Positions 16,398 to 26,701 are shown, numbered from the stretch's first letter. The stretch is DNA of 64,000 bases from Ectopseudomonas toyotomiensis (GCF_900115695.1 NZ_FOXK01000014.1:1-64000), one strand, 5' to 3'. Program-made: numbers and translations. Notes: a model not told the origin generated them from the sequence alone.

Positions 16398-17288
16398 ATG
16401 TACACCCGCCTGCTGCAATCGACCACCCGCCTGCACCCGCGCGCCTGGGACTTCATTCAGCTGATGCGCCTGGACAAGCCCATCGGCATCTATCTGCTGT
16501 TGTGGCCGACCTTGTGGGCGCTGTGGGTGGCAGCCGAAGGCGTGCCGAGCGCGAAGAACCTGTTCATCTTCGTCGCTGGCGTGATCCTGATGCGTGCCGC
16601 GGGCTGCGTGATCAACGACTACGCCGACCGCAACTTCGACGGTCACGTCAGCCGCACCAGGGCGCGTCCGCTGGCCAGCGGCAAGATCAAGCCGCGCGAG
16701 GCGCTGGTGCTGTTCGCCGTGCTGGTGGCGCTGAGTTTCGTGCTGGTGCTGTTCACCAATGCCACCACCATCTGGCTGTCGTTCGGTGGCCTGGCCCTGG
16801 CTGCCTGCTATCCCTTCATGAAGCGCTACACCTTCTACCCGCAGGTGGTGCTCGGCGCGGCCTTCTCCTGGGGCATGCCGATGGCCTTCACCGCCGAGAC
16901 CGGCAGTCTGCCACCTGAAGCCTGGCTGCTGTACATCGCCAACCTGCTGTGGACCGTGGCCTACGACACCTACTACGCCATGGCTGACCGTGAGGACGAT
17001 CTGAAGATCGGAGTCAGGTCCACCGCCATTCTGTTCGGCGACGCCGACCGGCTGATCATCGCCATCCTGCAGGGGTTGACGCTGCTCTGCCTGCTGCTGG
17101 CTGGCGCACGTTTCGAGCTGGGCCTGTACTTCCATCTCGGTCTGCTGGTGGCCGCTGCCTGCTTCGCCTGGGAGTTCCACGTGACCCGTCGTCGCGAGCC
17201 ATTGGTGTGCTTCAATGCATTCCTGCACAACCACTGGGCGGGGCTGGCGATCTTCGTCGGGATCGTGCTGGATTACGCCTTAGGTTAA
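16398..17288 (+). CDS. ubiA: 4-hydroxybenzoate octaprenyltransferase UbiA
   Basis: This 296-residue integral membrane prenyltransferase attaches the polyprenyl tail to 4-hydroxybenzoate. The two Asp-rich motifs that bind Mg-pyrophosphate are present: [15 protein letters not shown] and [12 protein letters not shown]. There are about eight or nine membrane helices. The ATG at 16398 is chosen over an in-frame upstream start because it yields the normal N-terminus and has a GGAGA ribosome-binding site. Confidence 0.95.
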   Translation: MYTRLLQSTTRLHPRAWDFIQLMRLDKPIGIYLLLWPTLWALWVAAEGVPSAKNLFIFVAGVILMRAAGCVINDYADRNFDGHVSRTRARPLASGKIKPREALVLFAVLVALSFVLVLFTNATTIWLSFGGLALAACYPFMKRYTFYPQVVLGAAFSWGMPMAFTAETGSLPPEAWLLYIANLLWTVAYDTYYAMADREDDLKIGVRSTAILFGDADRLIIAILQGLTLLCLLLAGARFELGLYFHLGLLVAAACFAWEFHVTRRREPLVCFNAFLHNHWAGLAIFVGIVLDYALG

Positions 17289-17302
17289 GTGCTGCCGCGC
17301 AT

Positions 17303-17320
17303 CTGTCATATCGCTGCAAT
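17303..17320 (+). promoter_or_regulatory. Pho box upstream of phoB
   Basis: Two 7-bp PhoB half-sites (CTGTCAT and CTGCAAT) are separated by four bases. About eight bases later lies a -10-like TATCTA (17329-17334), as in PhoB-activated promoters where the Pho box replaces the -35. This implies autoregulation of phoBR under phosphate limitation. Confidence 0.8.
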
Positions 17321-17370
17321 AATTCCGTTATCTAATGCGCGCAGACAGTTGAACGAACCGAGGCAGGACC

Positions 17371-18060
<690 letters not shown>

Positions 18061-18102
18061 TCGCTAGCGCGGTGTTTCTGCGCCCACGTTCTTCTGACAA
18101 GG

Positions 18103-19422
18103 ATGCGCTCCATCGTGAATCAAGACTGGCGTGGCGCCGTGGTGCGCCGCCTGTTGCTGCTGGTTGGCGCCTGCCTGCTGCTCGGTTTCATCACCGGTGA
18201 ATATGCCTGGGTGCTGGCCGTGGGGCTGGCCATTCATCTGGGCTGGACCCTCAGCCAGCTGCTGCGCCTGCACAAATGGCTGCGCGAGCACAAACCCGAC
18301 GAGCCACCGCCGGATGGCTACGGCCTGTGGGGCGAGGTGTTCGACAGCATCTACCACTTGCAACGCCGCAACCAGAAGGCGCGTGGCCGCTTGCAGGCGG
18401 TGATCGACCGTGTGCAGGAGTCCACTGCCGCCCTCAAGGATGCCGTGGTGATGCTCGACAGCCAGGGTAATCTGGAATGGTGGAACCGCGCAGCCGAGAC
18501 CCTGCTGGGCCTGAAGACGCCGCAGGACAGCGGCCAGCAATTGGCCAACCTGGTGCGCGACCCGCGTTTCAAGGACTACTTCGAGCGTGGCAACTATGCC
18601 GATGCCCTGGAGATTCCTTCGCCGATCAATGATCGCCGCCGCTTGCAGTTCCATATCACCCGCTACGGCAATCGCGAGCACCTGTTGCTGGTACGTGACG
18701 TTACCCGTCTGTATCAGCTGGAGCAGATGCGCAAGGATTTCGTCGCCAACGTCTCCCACGAGCTGCGTACGCCGTTGACGGTGATCGCTGGCTATCTGGA
18801 GACGCTTCTGGACAACGTCGAGGCGGTCAATCCGCGCTGGCTGCGCGCATTGCAGCAGATGCAGCAACAGGGGGCGCGCATGCAGACCCTGCTCAACGAT
18901 CTGCTCCTGTTGGCCAAGCTGGAAGCCACCGATTACCCGTCGGACAATCAGCCCGTGGCGGCCGACCTGATGCTGCTGTCGATCAAGAACGATGCCCAGG
19001 CATTGTCTGGTGAGCAACAGCATCGCATCAGCCTGGAGGCCGATCCGCATCTGAAGCTCAAGGGCAGTGAGGCCGAGCTGCGCAGCGCTTTCTCCAACCT
19101 GGTGTTCAACGCCGTGAAGTACACCCCGGCCGGAGGCGATATCCGTATTCGTTGGTGGTCTGACGAGAAGGGCGCACACCTGTCGGTCAGCGATACCGGC
19201 ATGGGCATCGAGGCCAAGCACTTGCCGCGCCTGACCGAGCGCTTCTACCGGGTCGATTCGAGCCGTGCCAGCAATACCGGTGGCACCGGGTTGGGACTGG
19301 CTATCGTCAAGCATGTGCTGCTGCGTCACCGTGGCAATCTGGAGATCAGCAGCGTTCCTGGCAAGGGCAGCACCTTCACCTGCCATTTCGCCCCGGCACA
19401 GGTGGTGCAGCGCGCGCGCTGA
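18103..19422 (+). CDS. phoR: phosphate regulon sensor kinase PhoR
   Basis: This 439-residue membrane histidine kinase has two N-terminal helices (about 12-50), a PAS domain (about 95-195), an H box VSHELRTPL (His about 217) and ATPase N, D and G boxes (NLVFNAVKYT, DTGMGIE, GGTGLGLAIVKH). It controls PhoB phosphorylation in response to PstSCAB-PhoU status. The pst-phoU genes are not in this window. A GTG four codons downstream is an alternative start. Confidence 0.96.
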   Translation: MRSIVNQDWRGAVVRRLLLLVGACLLLGFITGEYAWVLAVGLAIHLGWTLSQLLRLHKWLREHKPDEPPPDGYGLWGEVFDSIYHLQRRNQKARGRLQAVIDRVQESTAALKDAVVMLDSQGNLEWWNRAAETLLGLKTPQDSGQQLANLVRDPRFKDYFERGNYADALEIPSPINDRRRLQFHITRYGNREHLLLVRDVTRLYQLEQMRKDFVANVSHELRTPLTVIAGYLETLLDNVEAVNPRWLRALQQMQQQGARMQTLLNDLLLLAKLEATDYPSDNQPVAADLMLLSIKNDAQALSGEQQHRISLEADPHLKLKGSEAELRSAFSNLVFNAVKYTPAGGDIRIRWWSDEKGAHLSVSDTGMGIEAKHLPRLTERFYRVDSSRASNTGGTGLGLAIVKHVLLRHRGNLEISSVPGKGSTFTCHFAPAQVVQRAR

Positions 19423-19484
19423 GTGCTTGCATTCGCCGCGATGAAGCTCCAACCTCTAGCGATCTTTGGCCAATCCGAACCTTC

Positions 19485-20825
19485 ATGGACCCCTCCACGA
19501 GTCTCCCCGCTTCTGCCTACTTTGCCGATTTCGGCCTCATGCTGTTCGCCCTGTTCCTGGTTCTGCTCAACGGCTTCTTCGTCGCCGCGGAGTTCGCCAT
19601 CGTGCGTCTGCGCGCGACCAAGGTCGATGCCCTGGCCCAGGCCCACGGCTGGCGCGGGCACATCCTGCGCACCGTACACAACCAGATGGACGCCTACCTC
19701 TCGGCCTGCCAACTGGGCATCACCCTGGCCTCGCTGGGGCTTGGCTGGGTCGGTGAGCCGGCCTTCGCCGAGCTGCTGACGCCGCTGCTGGTGGCGGTTG
19801 GTGTGGAGTCACCCAAGCTGATTCACGGTATCGCCTTCTTCACTGCGTTCTCGATCATTTCCTACCTGCACATCGTCATCGGCGAGCTGGCGCCCAAGTC
19901 CTGGGCGATTCGTAAGCCGGAACTGTTGTCACTGTGGACGGCAGCGCCGCTGTACGCCTTCTACTGGCTGATGTACCCGGCGATCTTCGTGCTCAACGCC
20001 AGTGCCAACGCCATCCTGCGCATCGCCGGACAGGGCGAGCCGGGGCCGCACCACGAGCATCACTACAGCCGCGAAGAGCTCAAGCTGATCCTGCATTCCA
20101 GCCGTGCCACCAGCGACAACGACCAGGACCTGCGGGTGCTGGCTTCGGCTGTCGAGCTGGGTGAGCTGGAGGTGGTGGACTGGGCCAACTCTCGCGAGGA
20201 CCTGGTTTTCCTGGAGCTCAACGCCAGCCTGGATCAGGTGTTCACCACCTTCCGCCGGCACAAGTACAGCCGCTACCCAATCTTCGACGAGAGCAAGGGC
20301 GAGTTCGTCGGCGTGCTGCACATCAAGGACCTGCTGCTGCACCTGTCGCTGCTGGAGATGCTGCCGTCAGCGCTCAAGTTGGCGGATCTGATGCACCCGC
20401 TGGAGCGCGTCAGCCGGCACATGCCGCTGTCGCAGCTGCTCGAGCAGTTCCGCCAGGGCGGCGCGCACTTCGCCTTGGTCGAAGAGGCCGACGGCAAGGT
20501 GATCGGCTACCTGACCATGGAGGACGTGCTCGAAGCACTGGTCGGCGATATTCAGGACGAACACCGCAAGGCCGAGCGCGGCATCCTCGCCTACCAGCCG
20601 GGCAAGCTGCTGGTGCGCGGCGACACGCCGCTGGCCAAGGTCGAGCGCCTGCTCGGTGTCGACCTCGACCATATCGAGGCCGAAACGTTGGCCGGGTTGA
20701 TCTACGAGACCCTCAAGCGCATGCCTGACGAAGAGGAGGTGCTGGAAACCGATGGCCTGCGCATCATCGTCAAGAAGATGAAGGGGCCCAAGGTGGTCCT
20801 GGCCAAGGTGGTCAAGCTGGACTGA
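19485..20825 (+). CDS. CNNM/CorC-type membrane transporter (hemolysin family)
   Basis: This 446-residue protein has an N-terminal CNNM (DUF21) domain with about four membrane segments (residues 15-170; FFVAAEFAIVRLRATKVDAL, GELAPKSWAIRKPE). A CBS-domain pair (about 215-345) and a CorC_HlyC transporter-associated domain (about 360-440) follow. Relatives act in Mg or Co efflux and homeostasis. The annotation hemolysin is historical. It lies downstream of phoR, as I recall for P. aeruginosa. Confidence 0.88.
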   Translation: MDPSTSLPASAYFADFGLMLFALFLVLLNGFFVAAEFAIVRLRATKVDALAQAHGWRGHILRTVHNQMDAYLSACQLGITLASLGLGWVGEPAFAELLTPLLVAVGVESPKLIHGIAFFTAFSIISYLHIVIGELAPKSWAIRKPELLSLWTAAPLYAFYWLMYPAIFVLNASANAILRIAGQGEPGPHHEHHYSREELKLILHSSRATSDNDQDLRVLASAVELGELEVVDWANSREDLVFLELNASLDQVFTTFRRHKYSRYPIFDESKGEFVGVLHIKDLLLHLSLLEMLPSALKLADLMHPLERVSRHMPLSQLLEQFRQGGAHFALVEEADGKVIGYLTMEDVLEALVGDIQDEHRKAERGILAYQPGKLLVRGDTPLAKVERLLGVDLDHIEAETLAGLIYETLKRMPDEEEVLETDGLRIIVKKMKGPKVVLAKVVKLD

Positions 20826-21034
20826 ATTCACTGGGCGCCCCGTTCTGCAAAAACAGCCAATACAGACTGGCCATTCGGTCAGGTTTTTCTCGCCAAATCC
20901 AGGCCCGTTCAGGGCCTGTTCAGTTTCGCGACCGTTCATCAGGTTTGCCGAATCACTCCCTGCATCGACAGTCTAGGTACTTGCGTCCCACCTCCGGTGG
21001 GCGGCGTTATCTACTCATTGCCAAGGAAATCGTC

Positions 21035-21790
21035 ATGCAGCTGTCCAGCATAACCCCCAAAGCAACACTCGCCCTGTGCCTGGCGGGCGCCTCGCAGGCC
21101 TATGCAGACTCGGTCACCGACCCCATCTCGACCTTCGGTGTCATCGCTTCGCACAACCAGTACAAACTCACCGTGGACGATGAAAGCGATAAGGAGCGCC
21201 TCAATCAGGGCGGCCTGTTCTACCACTTCGGTAACAAGCTGACCGGGCAGGAAGGCTTCATCTACCAGGCGGGGATCGAAGGCCAATACCGTGACAAGGA
21301 CGATGTGGAATACAAGTCCGCGCGTGCCGATATCGACCTCGGCCTGCGCGCCGCGTTGAGCACCAACAACTATGTCGACGTGATCGTCGGTGGTGGTTAC
21401 GACTGGGGCCGTATCGAGCAGGACGACGTCGGTCCGTTCGACAGCAACGTCAAGCTGACCAGCAAATCGCCCTTCGCCAAGGCCGGGCTCGGCTACAACT
21501 ACCTGACGCCGGACTACACCCTGCGCCTGGAAGTGGGTGCGCGCTATTCCATCAACTCCGAAGCACGCCTCAAGGTCGATGGCGAAAGCGACTCCGTGGA
21601 CCTCAAGGACAAGGTCAATCCCTACGGTGAGCTGACCATGCTGTGGAACAAGGGCATCAACAACCTGCCGATCAGCACCAGCCTGTACTACACCCAGACC
21701 CGCTATGAGCTCGACAGCAACAGCGCCGTCGCCGAGCGCAGCAAGCTCAAGCAGGAACAGGTAGGCCTGCGCGTTGGCCTGGCGTTCTAA
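21035..21790 (+). CDS. outer-membrane beta-barrel protein, function unknown
   Basis: This 251-residue exported protein has a signal peptide (MQLSSITPKATLALCLAGASQAYA) followed by alternating polar/hydrophobic strands and a terminal phenylalanine (VGLRVGLAF), a signature for BAM-dependent outer-membrane insertion. Repeated blocks such as GYNYLTPDYTLRLEVGARYSI fit an 8-10-stranded barrel of the OmpW/Ail size class. I cannot assign a specific family. The start at 21035 is chosen for its signal peptide and the AAGGAA ribosome-binding site; an in-frame start at 20945 is unlikely. A terminator follows directly, so it is probably monocistronic. Confidence 0.75.
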   Translation: MQLSSITPKATLALCLAGASQAYADSVTDPISTFGVIASHNQYKLTVDDESDKERLNQGGLFYHFGNKLTGQEGFIYQAGIEGQYRDKDDVEYKSARADIDLGLRAALSTNNYVDVIVGGGYDWGRIEQDDVGPFDSNVKLTSKSPFAKAGLGYNYLTPDYTLRLEVGARYSINSEARLKVDGESDSVDLKDKVNPYGELTMLWNKGINNLPISTSLYYTQTRYELDSNSAVAERSKLKQEQVGLRVGLAF

Positions 21791-21802
21791 GCTCGCCCAA
21801 CA

Positions 21803-21829
21803 AACCGCCCGCGCCGTCGGGCGGTTTTC
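21803..21829 (+). terminator. rho-independent terminator after outer-membrane protein
   Basis: The stem AACCGCCCG / CGGGCGGTT with a 6-base loop is followed by TTCC. It begins 13 bases after the stop codon. Confidence 0.85.
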
Positions 21830-22112
21830 CTCGATACAGATTCCCGCTGCGCTGCAACGACGTGAGCACAAGTGAGTGTCTTCCTGCTGTGCCGCCAGAC
21901 CGAACCTCTGGTTGGCCTGCCGAGTCGCTTCTGGCCAGCTGTCGCCCGATCCAGTAGGGTGTGATCCCGCCCCTCCCCCTAAGAAGAAGTGTCAGCCGTG
22001 GGGCAGGCGTGGAGAAGGTCGCCTCGAAGTGATCGAGCGTACCTGAACCCTTCTGGATCAATGGTGACGGTCAGCGGGCCGTCGCGTCGTTTGTGTAGCG
22101 AGGAATCACAGC
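21830..22112. other. intergenic region upstream of rubB, no rubredoxin gene
   Basis: About 280 bp lie between the terminator and rubB. In P. aeruginosa, as I recall, two small rubredoxin genes occupy this position. Here I see no CxxCG pair of rubredoxin type on the plus strand and no other gene. A promoter for rubB is expected but none was recognised. Confidence 0.6.
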
Positions 22113-23261
22113 ATGAGTGCACCAGTCGTCATCGTCGGCACCGGCCTGGCCGGCTACAACCTGGCCAAGGAGTGGCGCAAGCTCGACACCCAGACGCCTC
22201 TGCTGCTGCTCACTGCTGACGACGGCCGCTCCTATTCCAAGCCGATGCTGTCCACCGGCTTTGGCAAGAACAAGGATGCCGACGGCCTGGCCATGGCCGA
22301 AGCCGGCGCCATGGCCGAGCAGCTCAACGCGGAAATTCGCACCCATACCCGTATCACCGGTATCGATCCGGGTCATAAGCGCTTGTGGATCGGTGAGGAA
22401 GCCGTGCCATACCGCGACCTGGTACTGGCCTGGGGCGCCGAGCCTATTCGCGTCCCGGTAGAGGGCGACGCTCAGGACGCGGTGTTCCCGATCAATGACC
22501 TGGAAGACTACGCGCGCTTTCGCAGCGCCGTGGCTGGCAAGCGTCGGGTATTGATCCTCGGCGCCGGGCTGATTGGTTGCGAGTTTGCCAACGACCTCAG
22601 TGCTGGCGGCTATGAGGTAGAACTGCTGGCGCCCTGTGAGCAGGTGATGCCGGGCCTGCTGCATCCGGCAGCGGCCTCTGCCGTACAAGCCGGCCTGGAA
22701 GGTCTGGGTGTACGTTTTCATCTCGGCCCGGTGCTGGCCAGTCTTGACCGTCAGGGTGAGGCGCTGCAGGCGACGCTGTCCGATGGCCGCCTGATTGCGT
22801 GCGACGCGGTGGTCTCCGCAGTTGGCCTGCGTCCGCGCACCGCGCTCGCTGCGGCAGCCGGTCTCGACATCAACCGTGGGGTGATGGTCGATCGCCAGTT
22901 GCGCACCTCGCACGCCAATATCTACGCCCTGGGCGACTGCGCCGAGGTCGACGGCCTCAACCTGCTCTACGTCATGCCGCTGATGGCCTGTGCCCGGGCG
23001 CTGGCCAAGACCCTGGCTGGTGAGCCGACGGCGGTCAGCTATGGGCCGATGCCGGTGACCGTAAAGACGCCTGTATGCCCGCTGGTGGTCTCGCCGCCAC
23101 CGCGTGGCAGCCAGGGCGAATGGACGGTCGAAGGCAGCGGCAGCGACATCAAGGCGCTCTGCCGCGATGCTTCCGGAGCACTGCTCGGTTATGCGCTGAC
23201 CGGCGCCGCCGTGCAGGAGAAACTGGCACTGAACAAGGAGCTACCGGCGCTGCTGGCGTGA
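22113..23261 (+). CDS. rubB: rubredoxin-NAD(+) reductase
   Basis: This 382-residue FAD protein passes electrons from NADH to rubredoxin for alkane hydroxylases and oxidative-stress systems. The FAD-binding [15 protein letters not shown] motif lies at the N-terminus, a second Rossmann [13 protein letters not shown] at about 150-163 binds NAD, and the distal FAD motif is [20 protein letters not shown]. It is strikingly similar to the P. aeruginosa RubB I recall. No rubredoxin gene is adjacent, so the partner must be encoded elsewhere. Confidence 0.93.
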   Translation: MSAPVVIVGTGLAGYNLAKEWRKLDTQTPLLLLTADDGRSYSKPMLSTGFGKNKDADGLAMAEAGAMAEQLNAEIRTHTRITGIDPGHKRLWIGEEAVPYRDLVLAWGAEPIRVPVEGDAQDAVFPINDLEDYARFRSAVAGKRRVLILGAGLIGCEFANDLSAGGYEVELLAPCEQVMPGLLHPAAASAVQAGLEGLGVRFHLGPVLASLDRQGEALQATLSDGRLIACDAVVSAVGLRPRTALAAAAGLDINRGVMVDRQLRTSHANIYALGDCAEVDGLNLLYVMPLMACARALAKTLAGEPTAVSYGPMPVTVKTPVCPLVVSPPPRGSQGEWTVEGSGSDIKALCRDASGALLGYALTGAAVQEKLALNKELPALLA

Positions 23262-23449
23262 TTGCCTGCCGTTCTGTCGGATACGCCACGAAATTGCCTG
23301 GTTAAAGTGGCGGGCGAGACTGGCGCAGTGCGATGCGGCATGCCATTCTCCCAAGGGTCTGCCGCAGCGCAGAGCTGTTGCGGCGCCTTGGGCGCTGTTC
23401 TGGAAGGACAGCACGGACACAACAACAAAAAACCGTCAAAGAGGCATTT

Positions 23450-23722
23450 ATGCGTAAACCGGAACTCGCCGCCGCCATCGCCGAAAAGGCTGATCTGACC
23501 AAGGATCAGGCCAATCGTGTACTCAACGCTGTACTGGAAGAAATCACCGGTGCACTGAACCGCAAGGACAGTGTGACCCTGGTTGGCTTCGGTACTTTCG
23601 TCCAACGCCACCGTGGCGCCCGTACTGGTAAGAACCCGCAAACCGGTCAGCCGGTGAAGATCAAGGCCAGCAACACCGTCGCCTTCAAACCGGGCAAGTC
23701 CCTGAAAGACGCGGTCAACTGA
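23450..23722 (+). CDS. HU-family DNA-binding protein
   Basis: This 90-residue nucleoid protein has the HU signature GFGTFVQRHRGARTGKNPQTGQPVKIKASNTVAFKPGK with the proline-tipped DNA-bending arms. The ATG is preceded by GAGG. It is a histone-like paralogue of HupA/HupB, and which paralogue it is cannot be decided here. A GC-rich hairpin follows. Confidence 0.93.
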   Translation: MRKPELAAAIAEKADLTKDQANRVLNAVLEEITGALNRKDSVTLVGFGTFVQRHRGARTGKNPQTGQPVKIKASNTVAFKPGKSLKDAVN

Positions 23723-23729
23723 GCCCGTT

Positions 23730-23758
23730 ACCCGGAGCCGTTCGGCTCCGGGTTCCCC
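23730..23758 (+). terminator. probable terminator after HU gene
   Basis: The stem ACCCGGAGCC / GGCTCCGGGT with a GTTC loop is followed by TCCCCCT. The stem is strong; the T tract is poor. Confidence 0.65.
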
Positions 23759-23872
23759 CTGCGCAGCCATGCTGCGACATTCGCTGATACAGCCATGCTT
23801 TAGACAGGCTGTAGTCCTGCAAGAAAACCACTACAATGCGCGGCCATCATCTTCGATCACGAGGCCCTGTGC

Positions 23873-24268
23873 ATGAAATTCCGTTTTCTCCTGTGGATGC
23901 TGGGCCGCCTGATGGCCAAGGCCAGTCGTGAAAACCCGGCGTTCCGCCAGCAGCTCGAAGGTCGCGATATGGTGTTCCAGTTGCACACTCTCGACGGCAA
24001 GGTGGCCCGCCACTTCACCGTGGCCGGTCAGCGCGTGACCAGCAAGCGCGGCACTGCCACGGATCCGGCCTTCGCCATTGGCTTCAAGGATGGCGCCTAC
24101 GGCTTTGAAACCATGACCGCGAAGAACAAGCAGCTGGCCTTCATGCAGGGCATCCAGAACAAGGATATCCAGATCCAGGGCAACCCGGCGCTGGTCATGT
24201 GGTTCCAGGGCCTGACCAAGTACCTGATGCCGAAGAAGAAGACCGAGGCGCCGAAAAAGGCCGCCTGA
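23873..24268 (+). CDS. SCP2 sterol-binding domain protein
   Basis: This 131-residue protein has an SCP2-like lipid-binding fold: FQLHTLDGKVARHFTVAGQRVTSKRG, DPAFAIGFKDGAYGFETM, MQGIQNKDIQIQGNPALVMWFQGL. It ends in a lysine-rich tail (PKKKTEAPKKAA). The N-terminus is hydrophobic and basic, suggesting membrane association. A -10-like TACAAT at 23832-23837 precedes it. Specific ligand and role are unknown. Confidence 0.75.
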   Translation: MKFRFLLWMLGRLMAKASRENPAFRQQLEGRDMVFQLHTLDGKVARHFTVAGQRVTSKRGTATDPAFAIGFKDGAYGFETMTAKNKQLAFMQGIQNKDIQIQGNPALVMWFQGLTKYLMPKKKTEAPKKAA

Positions 24269-24350
24269 TCGGCACTGATGCGCGTCGCGGCTGGCCGCGA
24301 CGCCGCGCTTTGGTTAGGCTGCCAGGCACGTCCCTGTGGAAAGCCCGACC

Positions 24351-25103
24351 ATGCGTCTTTTCCTGTTACCCCTGCTATTGCTGGCCGCCACCACCGCACG
24401 GGCCGAGCCAGCGTCTGCCAAGGCCTTGTTACCGTTGTTCGAGCTCGCCGGTATCCATCTGCTGTGCGAACAGAGTGCGCCGTTGGTGCAGCGTGGCCAG
24501 GATGAAACCGAACAGAAGCGCCTCGCTCAGCTCTTCGCTGGCGAGGCCTTTTGTCTGGACCTGGCCCAGCGCGTCGCTGCCCGCTTCGATGCGGCGCAGG
24601 GCGAGCAGGCCCGTGAGCGTCTCGACAGCCCGTTGGCGCAGCGTTTCACCGCTGCCGAGCGCGCCGTCGGTGAGCAACCCGAAGGCTTGGCTGAATACCG
24701 CCAGCGCCTGCAGGAGCAGCCGCCACGAGGTGCGCGTCTGGAGTTGGTCAAGCGTCTCGACGCTGCCGCGCGTACCACTGAACTGGCCAGCCTGCTACGT
24801 TACGAAGTCGGCAAGACCCAGGCATTGCTGGCGCTAAGGGCGCGGGGCGAGAACCTCAGCGAAGCCGAACTGCAGGCGCAGACGCAGACGCAAGCCAACG
24901 CCATTCGCCAATCCAGCGAGCTGGCGGTGGAAAGCTTCATGTTCTATGCCTACCGGCAGATGCCCAGCGATCAGCTCGCCGAGTATGCGGCACTCTACGA
25001 GCATCCCAGCGTCAGCCAGCTGCTTGCCATCAGCCTGGAAGTGGTGCCGCAGCTATTCTCTGAACGTCGTGAACAACTGCGCCAGGTGGCAGGCAAGCCA
25101 TAG
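24351..25103 (+). CDS. exported protein of unknown function (helical)
   Basis: This 250-residue protein has a clear signal peptide (MRLFLLPLLLLAATTARA) and a mature part that is Leu-, Glu-, Gln- and Ala-rich and almost all helical. I recognise no family with confidence. Its overall character resembles DUF2059-like periplasmic proteins. An upstream in-frame GTG at 24336 is rejected because the ATG at 24351 gives a proper signal peptide and has GGAAAG before it. Two hairpins follow the stop, and the next gene is convergent. Confidence 0.7.
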   Translation: MRLFLLPLLLLAATTARAEPASAKALLPLFELAGIHLLCEQSAPLVQRGQDETEQKRLAQLFAGEAFCLDLAQRVAARFDAAQGEQARERLDSPLAQRFTAAERAVGEQPEGLAEYRQRLQEQPPRGARLELVKRLDAAARTTELASLLRYEVGKTQALLALRARGENLSEAELQAQTQTQANAIRQSSELAVESFMFYAYRQMPSDQLAEYAALYEHPSVSQLLAISLEVVPQLFSERREQLRQVAGKP

Positions 25104-25167
25104 CGCGGCCCGGAACGCCGGCCGCGAACAGCCTACCGCTCGCTAGCAACTATGCCAGACGGTAGGC
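25104..25167. terminator. tandem hairpins between convergent genes
   Basis: Two stems occur in sequence: CGCGGCC / GGCCGCG (25104-25126) and GCCTACCG / CGGTAGGC (25131-25167, 21-base loop). A third, GCAGCCGC / GCGGCTGC (25196-25216), overlaps the last codons of the facing gene. None has a good T tract. They are probably transcript-end or stabilising structures. Confidence 0.45.
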
Positions 25168-25203
25168 AGCGCCTCAGGGGCAGGGCGTGAGAGCTGCAGC
25201 CGC

Positions 25204-26610
25204 TCAGTGCGGCTGCTGAAACTGCGCTGCCAGTTCACGCAAGGCGACCTCGGCGCTCAGCACCTTGCTCACCGCGTCCTCGGCTTTTTCCCGGGTCAGC
25301 CCCAGGGCGTCGAACAGCTCATCAGGAATCTCGTTCTGCGGCCCGGCACCGATACCCCGATTGCGCAGCAGGCTGACCGCCAGGCACACCAGATTGGGGA
25401 AGGCTGCGCTGTCGCCGGCGTAGGACGGATCGTGCTGAAAGCGCAGAGCGCTGGACAGCTCTTCCGGCATATCCCAGTGGCGCATCAGCCAGGCGCCGAT
25501 CTGCTCGCGGGTGATGCCCAGCAGGTGCTGCTCGATATGCCCGGCAGGCAGGTGCGGGTTGACCTCCAGGTGACGGCAGATCAGCGAGAAGTGCGGTGGG
25601 AACACGTGCGCCAGGACCAGGTAACCGAAGTTGTGCAGCAGACCGGCCAGGTAGGTCAGGCCGGCTTCCGGGCGCTGTGCGCGCGGCATGGCGCGGGTCA
25701 GGCCCTCGATCACTGCAGCGGTATAGATCGCTTGCTGCCAGTAAGGGGTGGCGTGCTGCGGCTGATCCTTGGGCAGGCTCAGAGTCTTGCCCAGCGCCAG
25801 GCCGAGAGCCAGGTTGATCACCAGGTCGAAGCCCAGCACGCGGACGATGGCATCTTCCACCGAGCGGATCTTGCCGGGCGCGGCGTAGTAGGGCGAGGCG
25901 GCCCAGCTGACTACCTGGGCCGCCAGCGCGGGATCGGTTTCGACCACGCCGGTGATGTCGTCCACCGTGGCATTAGGGTCAACGCGCAGCTTGATGATCT
26001 TCTGTGCGGTTTCCGGCAGCGGCGGAATCTCGATGGTTTCTTCCAGACGCTGCTGGATGCGGCGTGCGGTGAAGGCCTGCACGGCTTGGGTGATTTCCGC
26101 GCGGTCATCATGGGGGCGATCGAGGTTCGGTTTGATCGCGCTGACCGGCTCACCGAAACGCGCCGCGCTGGCCTTGCTCAGCAGGGCCTTGAAGGCCTCC
26201 GTGGGGATCTCCAGCAACACACCAGGCTGGCCGGACTCGATCAGCAGACTGGGCACCTGCAGCAGGCGCTCTTCGTAGAGGCAGGGCGAGCTGGTCAATG
26301 GCGGCAAACCCGGCAGTGCGGCCAGATTGTGCTTGCCCAGCATGCGCTCCAGGCGTTCCGGCTTGACCGCAGTGAGCTGGCGCCCAGTCAGTTCGGCCAG
26401 GCGCGACAGATCGAGCATGTGGCTACGCGGATAGAGCACCAGCAGGGCGCCGATGGCATCGTCCACCAGCACGGCCTGCAGGCGCGCCTCGCTTGGCTGA
26501 CCCGGGCGCTCCGCGCGTACCTGATAGGGCACGGCGAGTTTCTCCAGCAGTTGCACGATCACGGCGGGCGCTTGTGCAGTGGCGTTGGCGGCGAGGGCGG
26601 CTTCAGTCAT
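25204..26610 (-). CDS. YbaK-like domain fused to HDOD signalling domain
   Basis: This 468-residue protein has an N-terminal YbaK/aminoacyl-tRNA-deacylase-like domain (about 15-165) and a C-terminal HDOD domain (about 195-410; IPPLPETAQKIIKLRVDPNATVDDITGVVETDPALAAQVVSWAASPYY). HDOD proteins are scaffolds in signal transduction and usually lack metal-dependent phosphodiesterase activity. The catalytic lysine expected of YbaK/ProX deacylases is not apparent, so the N-terminal domain may only bind. The longer in-frame extension upstream is ignored because the ATG at 26610 starts directly ahead of the domain. Convergent with the exported protein to its left. Confidence 0.8.
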   Translation of the reverse strand: MTEAALAANATAQAPAVIVQLLEKLAVPYQVRAERPGQPSEARLQAVLVDDAIGALLVLYPRSHMLDLSRLAELTGRQLTAVKPERLERMLGKHNLAALPGLPPLTSSPCLYEERLLQVPSLLIESGQPGVLLEIPTEAFKALLSKASAARFGEPVSAIKPNLDRPHDDRAEITQAVQAFTARRIQQRLEETIEIPPLPETAQKIIKLRVDPNATVDDITGVVETDPALAAQVVSWAASPYYAAPGKIRSVEDAIVRVLGFDLVINLALGLALGKTLSLPKDQPQHATPYWQQAIYTAAVIEGLTRAMPRAQRPEAGLTYLAGLLHNFGYLVLAHVFPPHFSLICRHLEVNPHLPAGHIEQHLLGITREQIGAWLMRHWDMPEELSSALRFQHDPSYAGDSAAFPNLVCLAVSLLRNRGIGAGPQNEIPDELFDALGLTREKAEDAVSKVLSAEVALRELAAQFQQPH

Positions 26611-26701
26611 ATCGATATCCAGCGTTGGCGCATGTGCCCCGGAGTATAACCAGCGAGGATTTGCGCAAAGGTTCGTGGCGACGGTTGTCCTGTGAACAGG
26701 T

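Noticed and set aside
21830-22112. Search for rubredoxin genes ahead of rubB
   Set aside because: No CxxC pairs of rubredoxin type were found on the plus strand in this gap.
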